From positions 1-64,000 of the forward strand of contig PGYU01000005.1 in NCBI GenBank assembly GCA_002839825.1: a stretch of 64,000 nucleotides of DNA. Reading direction: 5' to 3'. A program made the position numbers and the translations under genes. The notes under the pieces were generated by a model. The model made no database searches. It was not told where the DNA came from and was given only the letters and a program-made list of their open reading frames with translations. Shown one piece after another: positions 1 to 9,139 of the stretch; positions within the stretch are counted from its first letter, which is position 1; every line of letters starts with the position of its first letter. Origin of the DNA: Ignavibacteriae bacterium HGW-Ignavibacteriae-1. GTDB lineage: Bacteria > Bacteroidota > Ignavibacteria > Kapaibacteriales > UBA2268.

Positions 1-2
1 CT

Positions 3-791
3 TCACTTATAAGGATCAAATTCTCTGATGACGACAGATTCTTGGCAATGCTTGTAGGTGAACCAGACCATAATGATGAGACAGGAACAGTTTTGTATAA
101 CTCCGGCACTTGGGATATTTACGGAACTTTTTGGGGACATGAATATGGTGTTGAATACTGTGCTTTCTCACCTGATGGAACTAAAATGGCTACTTGTGAT
201 CGGAGTCGTTATGTGAAAATTTGGAATATTGAGGAAAGGAAACTGTTCACTGAAATAATGACTAAATATGGTTTTGTTCATTCTGTAATTTTTACTGATG
301 ACGAGTATGTAATTGCTAGTACTGGTGGTGCATTACCTTATATAAATATTGAAGGTAGAAAAATTTCGGATAATGCTCTTGTTTTTTCTATAAATAATTA
401 TTATTCATACACGATGGATTATAATCATATAGTCAATAAAATTTGTGGAGATTTCTCAGGTACTTCAATTACTGATATGGGTTATGTACTTTTGATAAAC
501 CCAGACGTCTCTTCAAGCGTTAATGAGCCTATCAAACAAAGTATTACTGCATCACCCAATCCTGCAAATAATTCAATAAAAATTAGTTTCAGTTTACCCA
601 ACTCGGGATTGACAAATGTTGAAATATGCGACCTTAACTCAAAGATTATACGCAAACTTCATACAGGTTTTCTCGAATCCGGGCAGCACTCTTTTGATTG
701 GGGCACGAAAGCAATCCCCGCAGGTGTTTACTTTTGCAAGATTTCTTCAAAAGAATTTAACGAATCAGTTAAAATTATTGTGGAGAAATGA
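3..791 (+). CDS. WD40-like secreted protein with T9SS sorting domain, 5' end outside window
   Basis: The reading frame is open from base 3, so the N-terminus lies before the window. The visible part ends a beta-propeller: a CAFSPDGTKMATCD blade with VKIWN is a typical WD40 signature. The last ~75 residues, from SITASPNPANNSIKISF to VKIIVEK, form a type A T9SS C-terminal sorting domain, with the SPNPA opening and a GVYFCKI strand. This implies export across the outer membrane and cell-surface or extracellular location. It is a close paralogue of the minus-strand gene at 36670-37917, which has lost this domain. The ligand of the propeller is unknown. Confidence 0.85.
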   Translation, partial: SLIRIKFSDDDRFLAMLVGEPDHNDETGTVLYNSGTWDIYGTFWGHEYGVEYCAFSPDGTKMATCDRSRYVKIWNIEERKLFTEIMTKYGFVHSVIFTDDEYVIASTGGALPYINIEGRKISDNALVFSINNYYSYTMDYNHIVNKICGDFSGTSITDMGYVLLINPDVSSSVNEPIKQSITASPNPANNSIKISFSLPNSGLTNVEICDLNSKIIRKLHTGFLESGQHSFDWGTKAIPAGVYFCKISSKEFNESVKIIVEK

Positions 792-842
792 GTATCGTCC
801 TAAAAAAGTTGACAAACATAAAAACAAAGAAAGCTCACCCCG

Positions 843-863
843 ACCCTTCGACAGGCTCAGGGT
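843..863. repeat. short palindromic intergenic repeat
   Basis: ACCCT and AGGGT arms flank CGACAGGCTC. It lies between the convergent WD40-like gene and norZ, where a bidirectional terminator would be expected, but neither strand has a clear T-run. Best read as a small dispersed repeat that may help end transcription. Confidence 0.35.
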
Positions 864-899
864 GCAACACATCTGAAATGTATCTATCTCGCTCTTACA

Positions 900-3203
900 C
901 TATTTTGTTACCAGCGGTGGTTTATCGGATTTTTGCATGTTGAAGTAAGTAAGAACTGTCGCAAGCAATAGTGGGATTACCCCACCAACGATAAATATCG
1001 CATCGGCAGGCAATCGGAGCCATGCCAAGTTAACAACATGTTGTTGCCCCAAAAATTCAAGGCTACGTGCATGCCAGTAGCCATTATTTATTACATCAAT
1101 TAACTGCAGCACACCACTGGGGAACAACTGTAGTACAACCATTCCCGCCAAGCCAATATTCAATCCCCAAAACGATATTTTTACAAATTTTTCAATTCGA
1201 TTCCAATGTTCTGAGGAGGAAACCTGCCTGATAGCAAAAACCAGAAAAGCCAATCCAAGCATTCCAAATACACCCATCATGGCTGCATGCCCGTGATTTG
1301 GTGTGAGGCTTGTACCGGTTTCGTAATAGCTTATTACCGGAAGGTTAATCAAGAAACCCAAAATCCCCGCGCCAATAAAATTCCAGACACCTACTGCAAT
1401 CAAAAAGTAGAATGTCCATTTGTGCGGAAAATCAAGTTTTTCTCCTTTTTCATCTGCTCTGCGACGCATTAGCCTAACAAAGCCGGATGCTTCAAGGGTA
1501 AGCAAAATCAATGGAACAACTTCCAAAGCCGAAAAAGATGCAGAGAGCGCCATAGAAACATCTGTCTGTCCATTCCAATACCAATGGTGCCCTGTTCCTA
1601 AAATACCGGCACCCAGAAACAAAACCGCATCCAGATATATAATCCGTGTTGCCGTTTGCTTTGATACCAAATGCAGTTTATAGAACATTATGGCTACCAT
1701 AACGGTGGCGAAAACTTCAAAAAAACCTTCTACCCAAAGATGTATTATCCAGAAGCGCCAAGTGTCCACAGTTGAAAAGTTTGTGGACGAACCGAAGAAG
1801 AATGCAGGAAGGTAAAAAAAAGGAATGGCGAAAGCCGCCAACAAGAAGAGCGTTTTCAATTCTCTTTCCTCGGGTTCCTTTTTGGAAGGTCGAACCATCC
1901 TGTAAAGTAGCCACGCCCATAGTATAAGCCCGATTGCCATTAAAACCTGCCATCCACGGCCTATCTCGAGGTACTCCCATCCCTGATTACCAAACCAGAA
2001 CCACAAATTTTCCAATAAGCCTTTAACTCCGAGATATTGTCCAAAAAAGCTCCCAACAAGCAGGATTGCGAGTGCGATAAAAAGGAAATTTATCAAACCC
2101 ACTTGCCCTTTTGGTTCCCGCTTTGACAGAAGTGAAGAAACAAATATACCACCACCAATAAAAGCTGTTGCAATCCAAAGAATGGCTGACTGCAAATGCC
2201 ATGAGCGGAGGACGTTGGATGGAATTATCTTTGACAGGTTAAAACCGAAAAAGCCTTCCGGTTCGACAAAGTAATGAGCCATAGCTCCACCTGCCATTGT
2301 TTGAAACAAAAGAATGAGAATTGCAACCACGAAGAATTTTATGGAGGCACGTTCTATTGCAGGTACACTGCCCGGCACCATTAATGGTGGTGGCTCGTCG
2401 GACTTATGCCAGCCCAGATAGTTAAAACGACCAAAGAAAAGGAGAATCAGTGCAGTACCCGCAAGCAGTGCAATAAGACTTAAGGCACTCCACAACAAAG
2501 TGGCAGTCGAAGGACCATTGCCTATTAGCGGTTCATATGGAAAATTATTGGTGTAGGAATAATTATTGCCCGGCGAAATGGCTACACTTGCCCATGCAGC
2601 CCATGCAAAAAAAGCAGTCAATTGTCTCATTTCCTGCGGGTCGCTTATTAAATCATTTGGTAAGCCTCGGTTGGCAGCAGGATTCCGGAAATAATCTGTC
2701 CAATACGATATTTGAGCATTAAAAGAATTTACTTCAGGTTCAGTAAAAATGAGGTTTTGACTTTCCGCATCATAACGATTTGTGCCCAAAAACTCGCCTG
2801 TTAATCCTACTAAAGCTTCTTTTTGTTCCGGTTCAATATTTGAAATTTGGGTATTATACTTTTCTATAGCAATATAATTATTGACTTCGAGAGCAAGTAT
2901 ATGTAAATATTGGGCAGAAAAATCGGGTCCCAAATAGGCTCCATGCCCCCAAATGCTCCCATTGTTCATTAACCCTTTTTGCAAGAAGACTTCCTGTCCT
3001 GCCTTTATATCATTTCCGGTAAAAATCACCTCTCCTGAATGGTCTATAACCCTTTGAGGGATTGGCGGTTGCGAATCTCTGTAATAGCTACCGGTAGTAA
3101 CCCAGATTAGTACAGCAAATTCTACAAGTAGAATAAATATTAACCCCCTTCTCCACCAAATTGATGAGAATTGGTTTTCCGAGATTCCGATTGAATTATT
3201 CAT
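900..3203 (-). CDS. norZ: quinol-dependent nitric oxide reductase (qNOR)
   Basis: Reduces 2 NO to N2O with electrons from quinol at the cytoplasmic membrane. About 767 residues with some 14 membrane spans. The N-terminal ~220 residues form the periplasmic domain that replaces NorC in single-subunit enzymes and has no CxxCH haem c site. The catalytic core shows HLWVEGFFEV and GTGHHWYWNG (haem b3/FeB histidines), a conserved Glu in FSALEVVPL, and NHGHAAMMGVFG. ATG at 3203 is preferred over an upstream TTG because homologues start near this point. It stands alone, with no norC, norQ or norD beside it, so NO detoxification is more likely than complete denitrification. Confidence 0.93.
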   Translation of the reverse strand: MNNSIGISENQFSSIWWRRGLIFILLVEFAVLIWVTTGSYYRDSQPPIPQRVIDHSGEVIFTGNDIKAGQEVFLQKGLMNNGSIWGHGAYLGPDFSAQYLHILALEVNNYIAIEKYNTQISNIEPEQKEALVGLTGEFLGTNRYDAESQNLIFTEPEVNSFNAQISYWTDYFRNPAANRGLPNDLISDPQEMRQLTAFFAWAAWASVAISPGNNYSYTNNFPYEPLIGNGPSTATLLWSALSLIALLAGTALILLFFGRFNYLGWHKSDEPPPLMVPGSVPAIERASIKFFVVAILILLFQTMAGGAMAHYFVEPEGFFGFNLSKIIPSNVLRSWHLQSAILWIATAFIGGGIFVSSLLSKREPKGQVGLINFLFIALAILLVGSFFGQYLGVKGLLENLWFWFGNQGWEYLEIGRGWQVLMAIGLILWAWLLYRMVRPSKKEPEERELKTLFLLAAFAIPFFYLPAFFFGSSTNFSTVDTWRFWIIHLWVEGFFEVFATVMVAIMFYKLHLVSKQTATRIIYLDAVLFLGAGILGTGHHWYWNGQTDVSMALSASFSALEVVPLILLTLEASGFVRLMRRRADEKGEKLDFPHKWTFYFLIAVGVWNFIGAGILGFLINLPVISYYETGTSLTPNHGHAAMMGVFGMLGLAFLVFAIRQVSSSEHWNRIEKFVKISFWGLNIGLAGMVVLQLFPSGVLQLIDVINNGYWHARSLEFLGQQHVVNLAWLRLPADAIFIVGGVIPLLLATVLTYFNMQKSDKPPLVTK

Positions 3204-3584
3204 ATAAATCAATTTTTGTTTATTTAAAAATTTCTACGCCTTATCAATCATGAATTAGCCTTGTTGAGCTAATGAGAAATTTAAATATATTTATAGAGAC
3301 AGAACTGAGTTCTGCCCAAAACACAACCCAAGGTTTTTAACCGTGGGTTAGGAATAAAGAAAAAACACGCTCAGTGAGCAATATTGTAGGGACAGAACAA
3401 CGTTCTGTCAAAATCATTTATAATATCATAGGTAAACAACGCGCTGTGTTCCTACATAATAGCGTTCATATTGAGCCAGGCGAAGAAAACTAATTCCTCC
3501 GATGACTCTAAGTCATAGGTGAATATCTAGTCTGTTATCATCTGACAGAACGCTGTTCTGTCCCTACAAATACCTGTGCTCTTC
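3204..3584. repeat. intergenic region with palindromic GACAGAAC repeats
   Basis: No gene is seen in these 380 bases. There are three copies of a short palindrome with arms (R)GACAGAAC and GTTCTGTC(CC): 3296-3317, 3387-3409 and 3544-3567, the last in opposite orientation to the second. A fourth hairpin at about 3328-3351 has arms AACCCA and TGGGTT, and another at about 3498-3516 has ATGACT/AGTCAT. The cluster looks like a nest of REP-like elements between norZ and the hydrolase gene. Confidence 0.55.
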
Positions 3585-4436
3585 TCACTCTCCGGCAAAT
3601 TTTATTAACTCGTTATTGAACTTTTCTGTTTCTTCCAGAAATAGGCTATGACCGCTGTTCTCGAAAACTACGAGTTTTGAATTTTGGATTCCGTCTTTCA
3701 TTTGCTCTGCTAAATCGAAGGAGCATATTTTGTCTTTTTTGCCGTGCATTATCAAAGTTGGAATGCCGATTTTCGTAATATCGGCTCTCAAATCTGTATC
3801 GCGTAGAGCAACCAAGCATTGTGCCGTAGCATACGGAGAAGCGCTCAAACTAATTCCATTAAGCCAATTTCCAATTCCTTCATTCAGTGAGCCCTCTGTG
3901 GCTGAGAATATTTTGGCAAAATCATCTAAGAGCTTTGGTCTGTCCTTATGACTGAGTTCAATTAATTCATCAACGGCACTTTGGGGCAGATTGTACGAAA
4001 AATCTTCACGTTGAGTCCAGCTCGGGGCTGCTGCTCCACAAAGTACCAGTTTAGAAACATGGGCTTCATTATACTTTGACACAAAGCGAATTGCAATAGA
4101 GCCGCCCATCGAAAAGCCGACTAAAATCGCGTAATTTATATCAAGTTCGCTCAGTACTGTTTTGATATCCGATGCGTGTTTATCGTAATTATACTCGCTA
4201 TAAGGTTTGTCAGACTTTCCAAAGCCTCTCAGTGTAATGCCGATTGCACGAAACCCTGCATTGAGCAAATCATTGTATTGATATTCGAACATCTCATCGC
4301 TTAGGGGCCAACCGTGTATCAATACAATTGGTCTTCCTTCGCCGGCATCTGTAATGTGAAGTCGAACATTTGGTTCTACTTCAATATATTCTGCTCGAGC
4401 TGATTGGGTAGTAGATTTTTCTATAGATTTTTCCAT
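3585..4436 (-). CDS. alpha/beta-hydrolase, non-haem chloroperoxidase-like
   Basis: A 283-residue alpha/beta-hydrolase of the haloperoxidase/esterase type. HGWPLSDEMF near residue 41 forms the oxyanion-hole loop. The nucleophile is Ser109 in GFSMGG, the acid is Asp in HGKKDKICS and the base is His in NSGHSLF. There is no signal peptide, so it is probably cytoplasmic. Its first 16 bases overlap the catalase N-terminal remnant upstream, which suggests co-transcription from the element at 4668-4729. The substrate cannot be told from sequence. Confidence 0.85.
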   Translation of the reverse strand: MEKSIEKSTTQSARAEYIEVEPNVRLHITDAGEGRPIVLIHGWPLSDEMFEYQYNDLLNAGFRAIGITLRGFGKSDKPYSEYNYDKHASDIKTVLSELDINYAILVGFSMGGSIAIRFVSKYNEAHVSKLVLCGAAAPSWTQREDFSYNLPQSAVDELIELSHKDRPKLLDDFAKIFSATEGSLNEGIGNWLNGISLSASPYATAQCLVALRDTDLRADITKIGIPTLIMHGKKDKICSFDLAEQMKDGIQNSKLVVFENSGHSLFLEETEKFNNELIKFAGE

Positions 4437-4624
4437 TTTCTTTCCCTAAATCTCTTTACTGAATCTTTCTTTTCTGATTCGAAAGATTTGAAAGTATTGT
4501 TTTCATCGTTTATTTTTGAGGCATGATTGGTCATAAAATGGAACACGCCTCTCTGAGTGTTTCCGGAAATGTCATCAATTATTGACGAGCTTTTCTTTTC
4601 CGGATTTTCTTCTGTATTTGCCAT
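4421..4624 (-). pseudogene. catalase N-terminal arm remnant (67 aa)
   Basis: Residues 7-55 match the N-terminal arm of the full KatE at 18630-20795: IIDDISGNTQRG against KIDDLAVNTENG, then MTNHASKINDENNTFKS against MTTNQGLKINDNNNSLKA. The similarity stops before the haem-binding core, and the tail (KRFRERKWKNL) is unrelated. It lies 44 bases below a copy of the same promoter element that drives katE. The simplest reading is a second katE that lost everything after about 55 codons. A short product may still be made, because the frame is open and overlaps the hydrolase gene. Confidence 0.7.
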
Positions 4625-4667
4625 TGTAACTATACCTTAATTAGGTGAATAATAATTAGTAACTATA

Positions 4668-4729
4668 CAAATGTAAGTACATTAAGTTGCTGAAATTTAC
4701 ATATATTTTGAAATATTTATATTATTCAC
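4668..4729 (-). promoter_or_regulatory. three-block stress promoter element, copy a
   Basis: Read on the minus strand: GTGAATAAT (4729-4721), ATGTAAA (4702-4696), then the -7-like box TACATTTG (4675-4668). The block starts are 27 and 27 bases apart, against 28/28 in most other copies. It precedes the catalase remnant and hydrolase genes. TAnnTTTG is the known Bacteroidota -7 consensus; the two upstream blocks are inferred to bind a regulator. Confidence 0.7.
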
Positions 4730-4819
4730 ATATTTCAAAAGAATGTAATTCAGAAATTGAAATATTTCTGAAACTGATGAATCAAGTTTGTAAATCGTAA
4801 AAACTATTCATATAAATAA

Positions 4820-5974
4820 TTAAAAACGAAATATTGCTGCCATTCCGGTTTCGGAAGGCATTTTATCGGTTGGAAGGACCATTACCTTTCCACCCATCTT
4901 CATAACCAATTCTCCCATATCGTCTAGCAGGTCATCTACTTTCGGATTGCTCAAATCTTTTTTCTGTGTATTTCCGGTTACAAGATTAGTAACTCTTACC
5001 GCGATTATTCGGTCAGCTTCAACAAGAAGTGTATCAACCCGACCCTCAACTGCCGCAACAGCAATTTTCTTGTAATCATCACTACCTTTGCCGTTTGCTC
5101 TTGCCTGCTCAAAGCGTTCAACTAAGCTGTCAAGTTTCAAGTTAAATTCCGGTTCCATTACTTCCCAAGCCATTTTTGCCAGTTGCTCAGTTGAAACTGA
5201 TGAAGGATTGATAGCAATTCCATTCGGAAGCAAAAATGGATTTTTGCTTACTTTTTGAAAAAGGCTATGGTGTTCGGGTAATGCCGCAAGAATAAGGTTC
5301 CAGCCTGTAGGTTTCGAATAGTGTTCATATATCGCATTTGCGACCACTCGGAAAAAGCGCTCAGCATCCTTTTCTGATTCTTCCTTATATCCACCATGTC
5401 CGTGGTGCATACCAGTGCTTTCTCCACCCACACCTCCATAAGATGCAACAGTTGTATGGCTGTCTGTCAATTCATCACCTAGTGCTTCTGTTATGGTTTT
5501 TGGAGTGTCTGAAGTTAGTTCAACCTCAGAGATGAAATGACGATTGCCTTCAAAAAGTTTGATGTCATGGAGGGTTAAACCCAATAAATAAAAATGATCG
5601 AGTGATTGCAAATATTGCCGCAGTGGTTTGGTATGGAAGCTGTCTGCTACTATAGCCAATTCCTCAACCGTTTTATTCAATCCTACAACTTTGAACATTC
5701 CTTTGGCACTAAAAACAGCCAGTCCGTCTTTTGGGTGATTCCAACTATTATTATCTTTAGCAAGTGTTTCCAAAGGCTCCAGATATTCCTGTACTTCATC
5801 GGCTGAATATTTTTGAAGCAATGATTTCTCCATTTCGCGGACAAGATTTTTAAACCGGATAGGGTTCTGAAGTTTAGCAGGATGGCTTCTATCCGTAGGC
5901 ATATAAAGCGAAAGAAAAGGCTCCTGTTCAGACGAAAGGAGCTCTTTAATTAATTCTTTTGTTAGTATTTCCAT
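4820..5974 (-). CDS. baeRF3-domain protein (bacterial release-factor-like)
   Basis: A 384-residue soluble protein opening with PFLSLYMPTDRS and NPIRFKNLVREMEKSLL, the hallmark start of baeRF family 3, bacterial relatives of the archaeo-eukaryotic eRF1/pelota fold. A His/Gly-rich loop (MHHGHGGY) lies in the middle. The C-terminal third (AVAAVEGRVDTLLVEADR) resembles the eRF1 domain 3 region. The family is thought to act on stalled or damaged ribosomes, but the reaction is not established. It is 8 bases downstream of the PRC-barrel gene, so the two are probably co-transcribed. Confidence 0.8.
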   Translation of the reverse strand: MEILTKELIKELLSSEQEPFLSLYMPTDRSHPAKLQNPIRFKNLVREMEKSLLQKYSADEVQEYLEPLETLAKDNNSWNHPKDGLAVFSAKGMFKVVGLNKTVEELAIVADSFHTKPLRQYLQSLDHFYLLGLTLHDIKLFEGNRHFISEVELTSDTPKTITEALGDELTDSHTTVASYGGVGGESTGMHHGHGGYKEESEKDAERFFRVVANAIYEHYSKPTGWNLILAALPEHHSLFQKVSKNPFLLPNGIAINPSSVSTEQLAKMAWEVMEPEFNLKLDSLVERFEQARANGKGSDDYKKIAVAAVEGRVDTLLVEADRIIAVRVTNLVTGNTQKKDLSNPKVDDLLDDMGELVMKMGGKVMVLPTDKMPSETGMAAIFRF

Positions 5975-5982
5975 GATGATTT

Positions 5983-6519
5983 TTATTTTAAATCTTTGAT
6001 TCGAGATGAATTTTTGAACTCATCGCGGTCATAAAATCCTTCTACAGAATTTGAACTGTGAATTGTATTGTCTCCCTTGTAATGGCGAACTACATCTAAT
6101 TCGTAACCAAAATCAATAACTTCGCCCTTTTTGAAGCGTTTGGTCTTCGCAAAAGTTGTGCTATCAATCTGATTGGTATTTACAAGTTTGTTTTCTTCAT
6201 CAAGATTCGCCATTCCGATAGGAATAATCAGGTGATTTTCCCCATCCTTGTTTAGAAATCCATGGACTCCGTCGCTTGCACTATCTTGATAAGTATCATG
6301 CCCTTGCTCAAGCAAGGTGGTATCCACTTCAACGTCGAGGTAAACCACACGTTCTGCAGTTTTATTTACCAGCAAATGATCCACTTTTCCTATGGTGCGG
6401 TTATTTGCATCTTTCACATCCCAGCCTTTTACATCACTATAATTATCGGCTACTTTATAACCGGATAATTCATCCAAGTTATAAAGATTTTTATTAGTAT
6501 CTGTCATTTTTTTTTCCAT
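5983..6519 (-). CDS. PRC-barrel domain protein
   Basis: About 175 residues. An N-terminal PRC-barrel is visible: ELSGYKVADNYSDVKGWDVKD, then TIGKVDHLLVNK and RVVYLDVEV, as in photosynthetic reaction-centre H-like stress proteins. The C-terminal half ends in a charged tail. ATG at 6507 is an equally good start, since a GGA run sits just ahead of it. The upstream gene at 6531-7142 is 11 bases away. Likely a stress-induced soluble protein; molecular role unknown. Confidence 0.8.
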   Translation of the reverse strand: MEKKMTDTNKNLYNLDELSGYKVADNYSDVKGWDVKDANNRTIGKVDHLLVNKTAERVVYLDVEVDTTLLEQGHDTYQDSASDGVHGFLNKDGENHLIIPIGMANLDEENKLVNTNQIDSTTFAKTKRFKKGEVIDFGYELDVVRHYKGDNTIHSSNSVEGFYDRDEFKNSSRIKDLK

Positions 6520-6530
6520 TAAATGGTTAA

Positions 6531-7142
6531 TTAATTCATTTTATTAAGTAGGTCAGAAGCTTTTGCAAAATAATTCTTAACTGCATCTCTTTGTTCAAGG
6601 GTTTGGACATCCGGTTTTATTGCTCCGGCTGCACTTTTTAATCCTTGAACATCATTTGCCAAACTCGGAAATTTAGCCTTTTGGATGTTTTGCAATACAT
6701 TGGCTATATTATCAGCTGTTTCTCTTATGTGATTTGCATGCGTTGTTTCAAAAGCATCAACTGTAATCATTTGGTGATGTTGCTCAGCTCTTTCCAACTC
6801 TGCGTCAGCATCATATCCAACTTCATCTGCCATATCTTCTGTAGCATCAATTAGTTTTGTAAACGCGTCGTTTGTATATGTATGGTCCAGTCCCATTCTT
6901 CCCTTAGTGTTTTCTACATAGCTTACATAATCAGCAACAGCGCTGTTATTTTCCCTAACACCTATGAGGTTATTTTCATCCCTTGTGTTAGTAGTGTAAT
7001 TTGCATCTGTGTGTGCATCTGCATATTGGTCGTCCTCTTGAAATACCAAGAAGTACACAAGTAATGCAGCGATGACTAGTCCTGCTAATACCCAGGGCCA
7101 AGCCTGTGTCTTCTGTTCAATTTTAATCTCAGCCATAATCAT
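6531..7142 (-). CDS. single-pass membrane protein of unknown function
   Basis: 203 residues. A short cytoplasmic start is followed by one membrane helix (WPWVLAGLVIAALLVYFLVF, residues ~16-35), then an acidic, helical domain of ~165 residues. Not recognised as a named family. AGGA five bases before the ATG is one of the few clear ribosome-binding sites here. It is the first gene after promoter copy b and leads an apparent operon with the PRC-barrel and baeRF3 genes, so an envelope-stress role is inferred. Confidence 0.75.
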   Translation of the reverse strand: MIMAEIKIEQKTQAWPWVLAGLVIAALLVYFLVFQEDDQYADAHTDANYTTNTRDENNLIGVRENNSAVADYVSYVENTKGRMGLDHTYTNDAFTKLIDATEDMADEVGYDADAELERAEQHHQMITVDAFETTHANHIRETADNIANVLQNIQKAKFPSLANDVQGLKSAAGAIKPDVQTLEQRDAVKNYFAKASDLLNKMN

Positions 7143-7168
7143 TTATCCTTTCATTAGTTAATAATATA

Positions 7169-7231
7169 CAAATGTAAGTACTTAAAATTATAGAAATTTA
7201 CATATTGTATTGAAATATTTATATTAATCAC
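7169..7231 (-). promoter_or_regulatory. three-block stress promoter element, copy b
   Basis: Minus strand: GTGATTAAT (7231-7223), ATGTAAA (7203-7197), TACATTTG (7176-7169); block starts 28 and 27 bases apart. The -7 box is 27 bases from the start codon of the membrane protein that leads the PRC-barrel/baeRF3 group. Confidence 0.72.
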
Positions 7232-7267
7232 ACATTTGTTTTTTGTATTTAATTTCACATCACATTA

Positions 7268-8311
7268 CTACTTGCCTTCTTCGATTTTTTCTTCTACTTC
7301 GGCTTTTTCATCGGCATCTGTTTTTTCCAATCCTTCTGTATTATCACCATCGGGTTCGTAATTTAAATTAATCATAAATGGAAAATGGTCTGAGCCAATA
7401 TCTTCAAGTCTTTTAAGTGCTAACAGCCCAAATTCTTTGGAATAGAAAATATGATCCAGCGGAAACCGAAACAAAGGCACAGAAGCGTTATAAGTATTAT
7501 AAAATCCTCTACCTTCACGTGGGTCAACGAGCCTACTATACTTCCGGAAAAGCTTTGAAGTTCCGGACCAGCCTACATCGTTCATGTCACCGGCGACAAT
7601 AGTTGGATTTCTGGTTTCCTTAATTTTTTTGCCGATAATAAGCAATTCTGTATCTCTTTCATAAGTATCGGTACCAGGCTGCGGCGGTTCCGGGTGAACT
7701 CCGTAAAAATCAATCTTGCTTCCGGATGGCAAGGTAATCTTGGTAAAAATTGATGGCACATCATCTCGTACCAAAAAATTGACTTCGCTTTCCGTCAATG
7801 GCAGTTTAGACAGCAATATCATTCCGTATGTGTTTTCAAGTGGATATTTGATAGAATACGGGTAATCTTGGTCCAGCTTACCAATTGATTCAGCCCAAGC
7901 ATTATCGGGTTCATTAATCAGCACAATATCAGGATTATGCTTTTTTACAAGTGTATGAAAACTCTCTTTGTCTTCATTTTTCATAAGCACATTTGAAACC
8001 AGAAGGGTCAAGCTGCTTCCTGCAACCGGCTTATTGCTATCCTTAGCCGAAGTTTTGCAAAGGGGAGTATAAACCACAATAAACTGAAGCTGATATACCA
8101 TTGAAACTGATAGGATTAACAATAATGGCAACTTGAATTCCCATTTGATGTCTAAGAAAACAGAAGCCAGAATTATCGCTAATAATGTTAGCGTAGCTAT
8201 CTGAACTCTCGGAAAATCAAATATTCTAATCCACCAAGCGCCCGAGTTGATCAAGGGCAGTCCTGTTGTAATTAGAACAATAAAGCATAATATTAGAATA
8301 CTTATTCTCAT
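7268..8311 (-). CDS. membrane-anchored endonuclease/exonuclease/phosphatase (EEP) family protein
   Basis: 347 residues. Three hydrophobic helices in the first ~95 residues are followed by an EEP domain with a NEPD metal-site motif, YGVHPEPP, VAGDMNDVGW and a terminal IGSDHFP. These are the metal and catalytic residues of the DNase I-like fold. Related membrane proteins act as phosphatases or phosphodiesterases with poorly known substrates. The last ~30 residues are a Glu/Lys/Asp-rich tail. No recognised promoter element sits directly ahead of it. Confidence 0.82.
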   Translation of the reverse strand: MRISILILCFIVLITTGLPLINSGAWWIRIFDFPRVQIATLTLLAIILASVFLDIKWEFKLPLLLILSVSMVYQLQFIVVYTPLCKTSAKDSNKPVAGSSLTLLVSNVLMKNEDKESFHTLVKKHNPDIVLINEPDNAWAESIGKLDQDYPYSIKYPLENTYGMILLSKLPLTESEVNFLVRDDVPSIFTKITLPSGSKIDFYGVHPEPPQPGTDTYERDTELLIIGKKIKETRNPTIVAGDMNDVGWSGTSKLFRKYSRLVDPREGRGFYNTYNASVPLFRFPLDHIFYSKEFGLLALKRLEDIGSDHFPFMINLNYEPDGDNTEGLEKTDADEKAEVEEKIEEGK

Positions 8312-8406
8312 TAATAAATCTTCATATTTAAAAACTGTTGTATCTTGTTGCTTAATTCATTTCAATTTAATGTTGATTTGTTCCACATCACGTCCCCTTG
8401 ATAACT

Positions 8407-8434
8407 ATAGCCCACGAATAAATTCATGGGCTAT
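8407..8434. repeat. 28-base palindrome
   Basis: Arms ATAGCCCA and TGGGCTAT, with GAAT/ATTC pairing inward, make a strong hairpin between the YciF-like and EEP genes. No T-run follows on the minus strand, so an intrinsic terminator is not convincing. Its outer arms resemble the hairpin at 3328-3351. Confidence 0.5.
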
Positions 8435-8468
8435 GGTAAATGTAAACTCAATTTAAGATAAGATATTC

Positions 8469-9047
8469 TTATGCTTCTATTTCTGTCGCATCTATATTAA
8501 CCGTTCTCATTGCAACTTTTGTTAGTTTTTGGTCAGCCGCTTTTTCTTCATTGAGCGTGGTTTCAAGCAGTGATTGAGCTTCTGTTAAACCTAATGTTTC
8601 AGCAAATTGGCGAAGTGTACCGTAAGAAGCAATTTCATAATGTTCTACTTTTTGTGCAGCTGAAATAATTCCTGCATCGCGCATTGGTCCTTCTTCACAA
8701 TCTTCCATTATTTCTTCTCCTTCTTTAATCAGACCTTCCATTGCATCGCATTTTTCTGCTGTTGCTTTTTTGTCAATTGACTCAAAAACTTTTTCCAGTC
8801 TGGTAATCTGGTTTTTCGTTTCTTCGAGGTGGTTTGTTAGTGCATCAACCAAAGCATCGGAAGTTGCATTTTTTATCATCTTGGGAATTGCTCTGGTTAG
8901 AGCTTTTTCAGCCCAGTAAATGTCTTTCAATTCATCTTCAAATAATTTCATTAGTTGAGATGATCTCATAGAAACGTTGTTTGATTTTTCTCTTGACTGT
9001 TTTCCGTTTGTGGAAGTGGTCGGCGAATTTGATTTTTGATTATTCAT
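8469..9047 (-). CDS. YciE/YciF-like ferritin-fold stress protein (DUF892)
   Basis: 192 residues from the ATG at 9047; a GTG nine bases upstream is possible. After a Ser/Asn-rich start the DUF892 pattern is clear: LMKLFEDELKDIYWAEKAL, LEETKNQITRLEKVFE, IISAAQKVEHYEIASYGTLR and a last helix with LNEEKAADQKL. The family has a dimetal four-helix bundle and is induced by osmotic and general stress. It probably belongs to the transcript that starts at promoter copy c. Confidence 0.88.
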   Translation of the reverse strand: MNNQKSNSPTTSTNGKQSREKSNNVSMRSSQLMKLFEDELKDIYWAEKALTRAIPKMIKNATSDALVDALTNHLEETKNQITRLEKVFESIDKKATAEKCDAMEGLIKEGEEIMEDCEEGPMRDAGIISAAQKVEHYEIASYGTLRQFAETLGLTEAQSLLETTLNEEKAADQKLTKVAMRTVNIDATEIEA

Positions 9048-9139
9048 TTTTTTCACTTTAAATTTATTTTAGAAATTATTATTTTATTGATTCAGTTAGT
9101 AATGCAACCGAAACTTTTCCAATTATAATTCCCATGTTC

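Noticed and set aside
616-876. An 86-codon plus-strand frame overlapping the end of the first gene
   Set aside because: It is the +1 frame of the T9SS domain. The same peptide appears in the frameshifted paralogue at 36670, which shows it is a by-product of the deletion there, not a gene.
1717-1980. Open frames inside norZ and other large genes on alternative frames
   Set aside because: They have no recognisable domain or start context, and the main frames are strongly conserved enzymes.
8407-8434. Intrinsic terminator after the YciF-like gene
   Set aside because: The hairpin is good but no T-run follows on the minus strand, so it was listed as a repeat instead.
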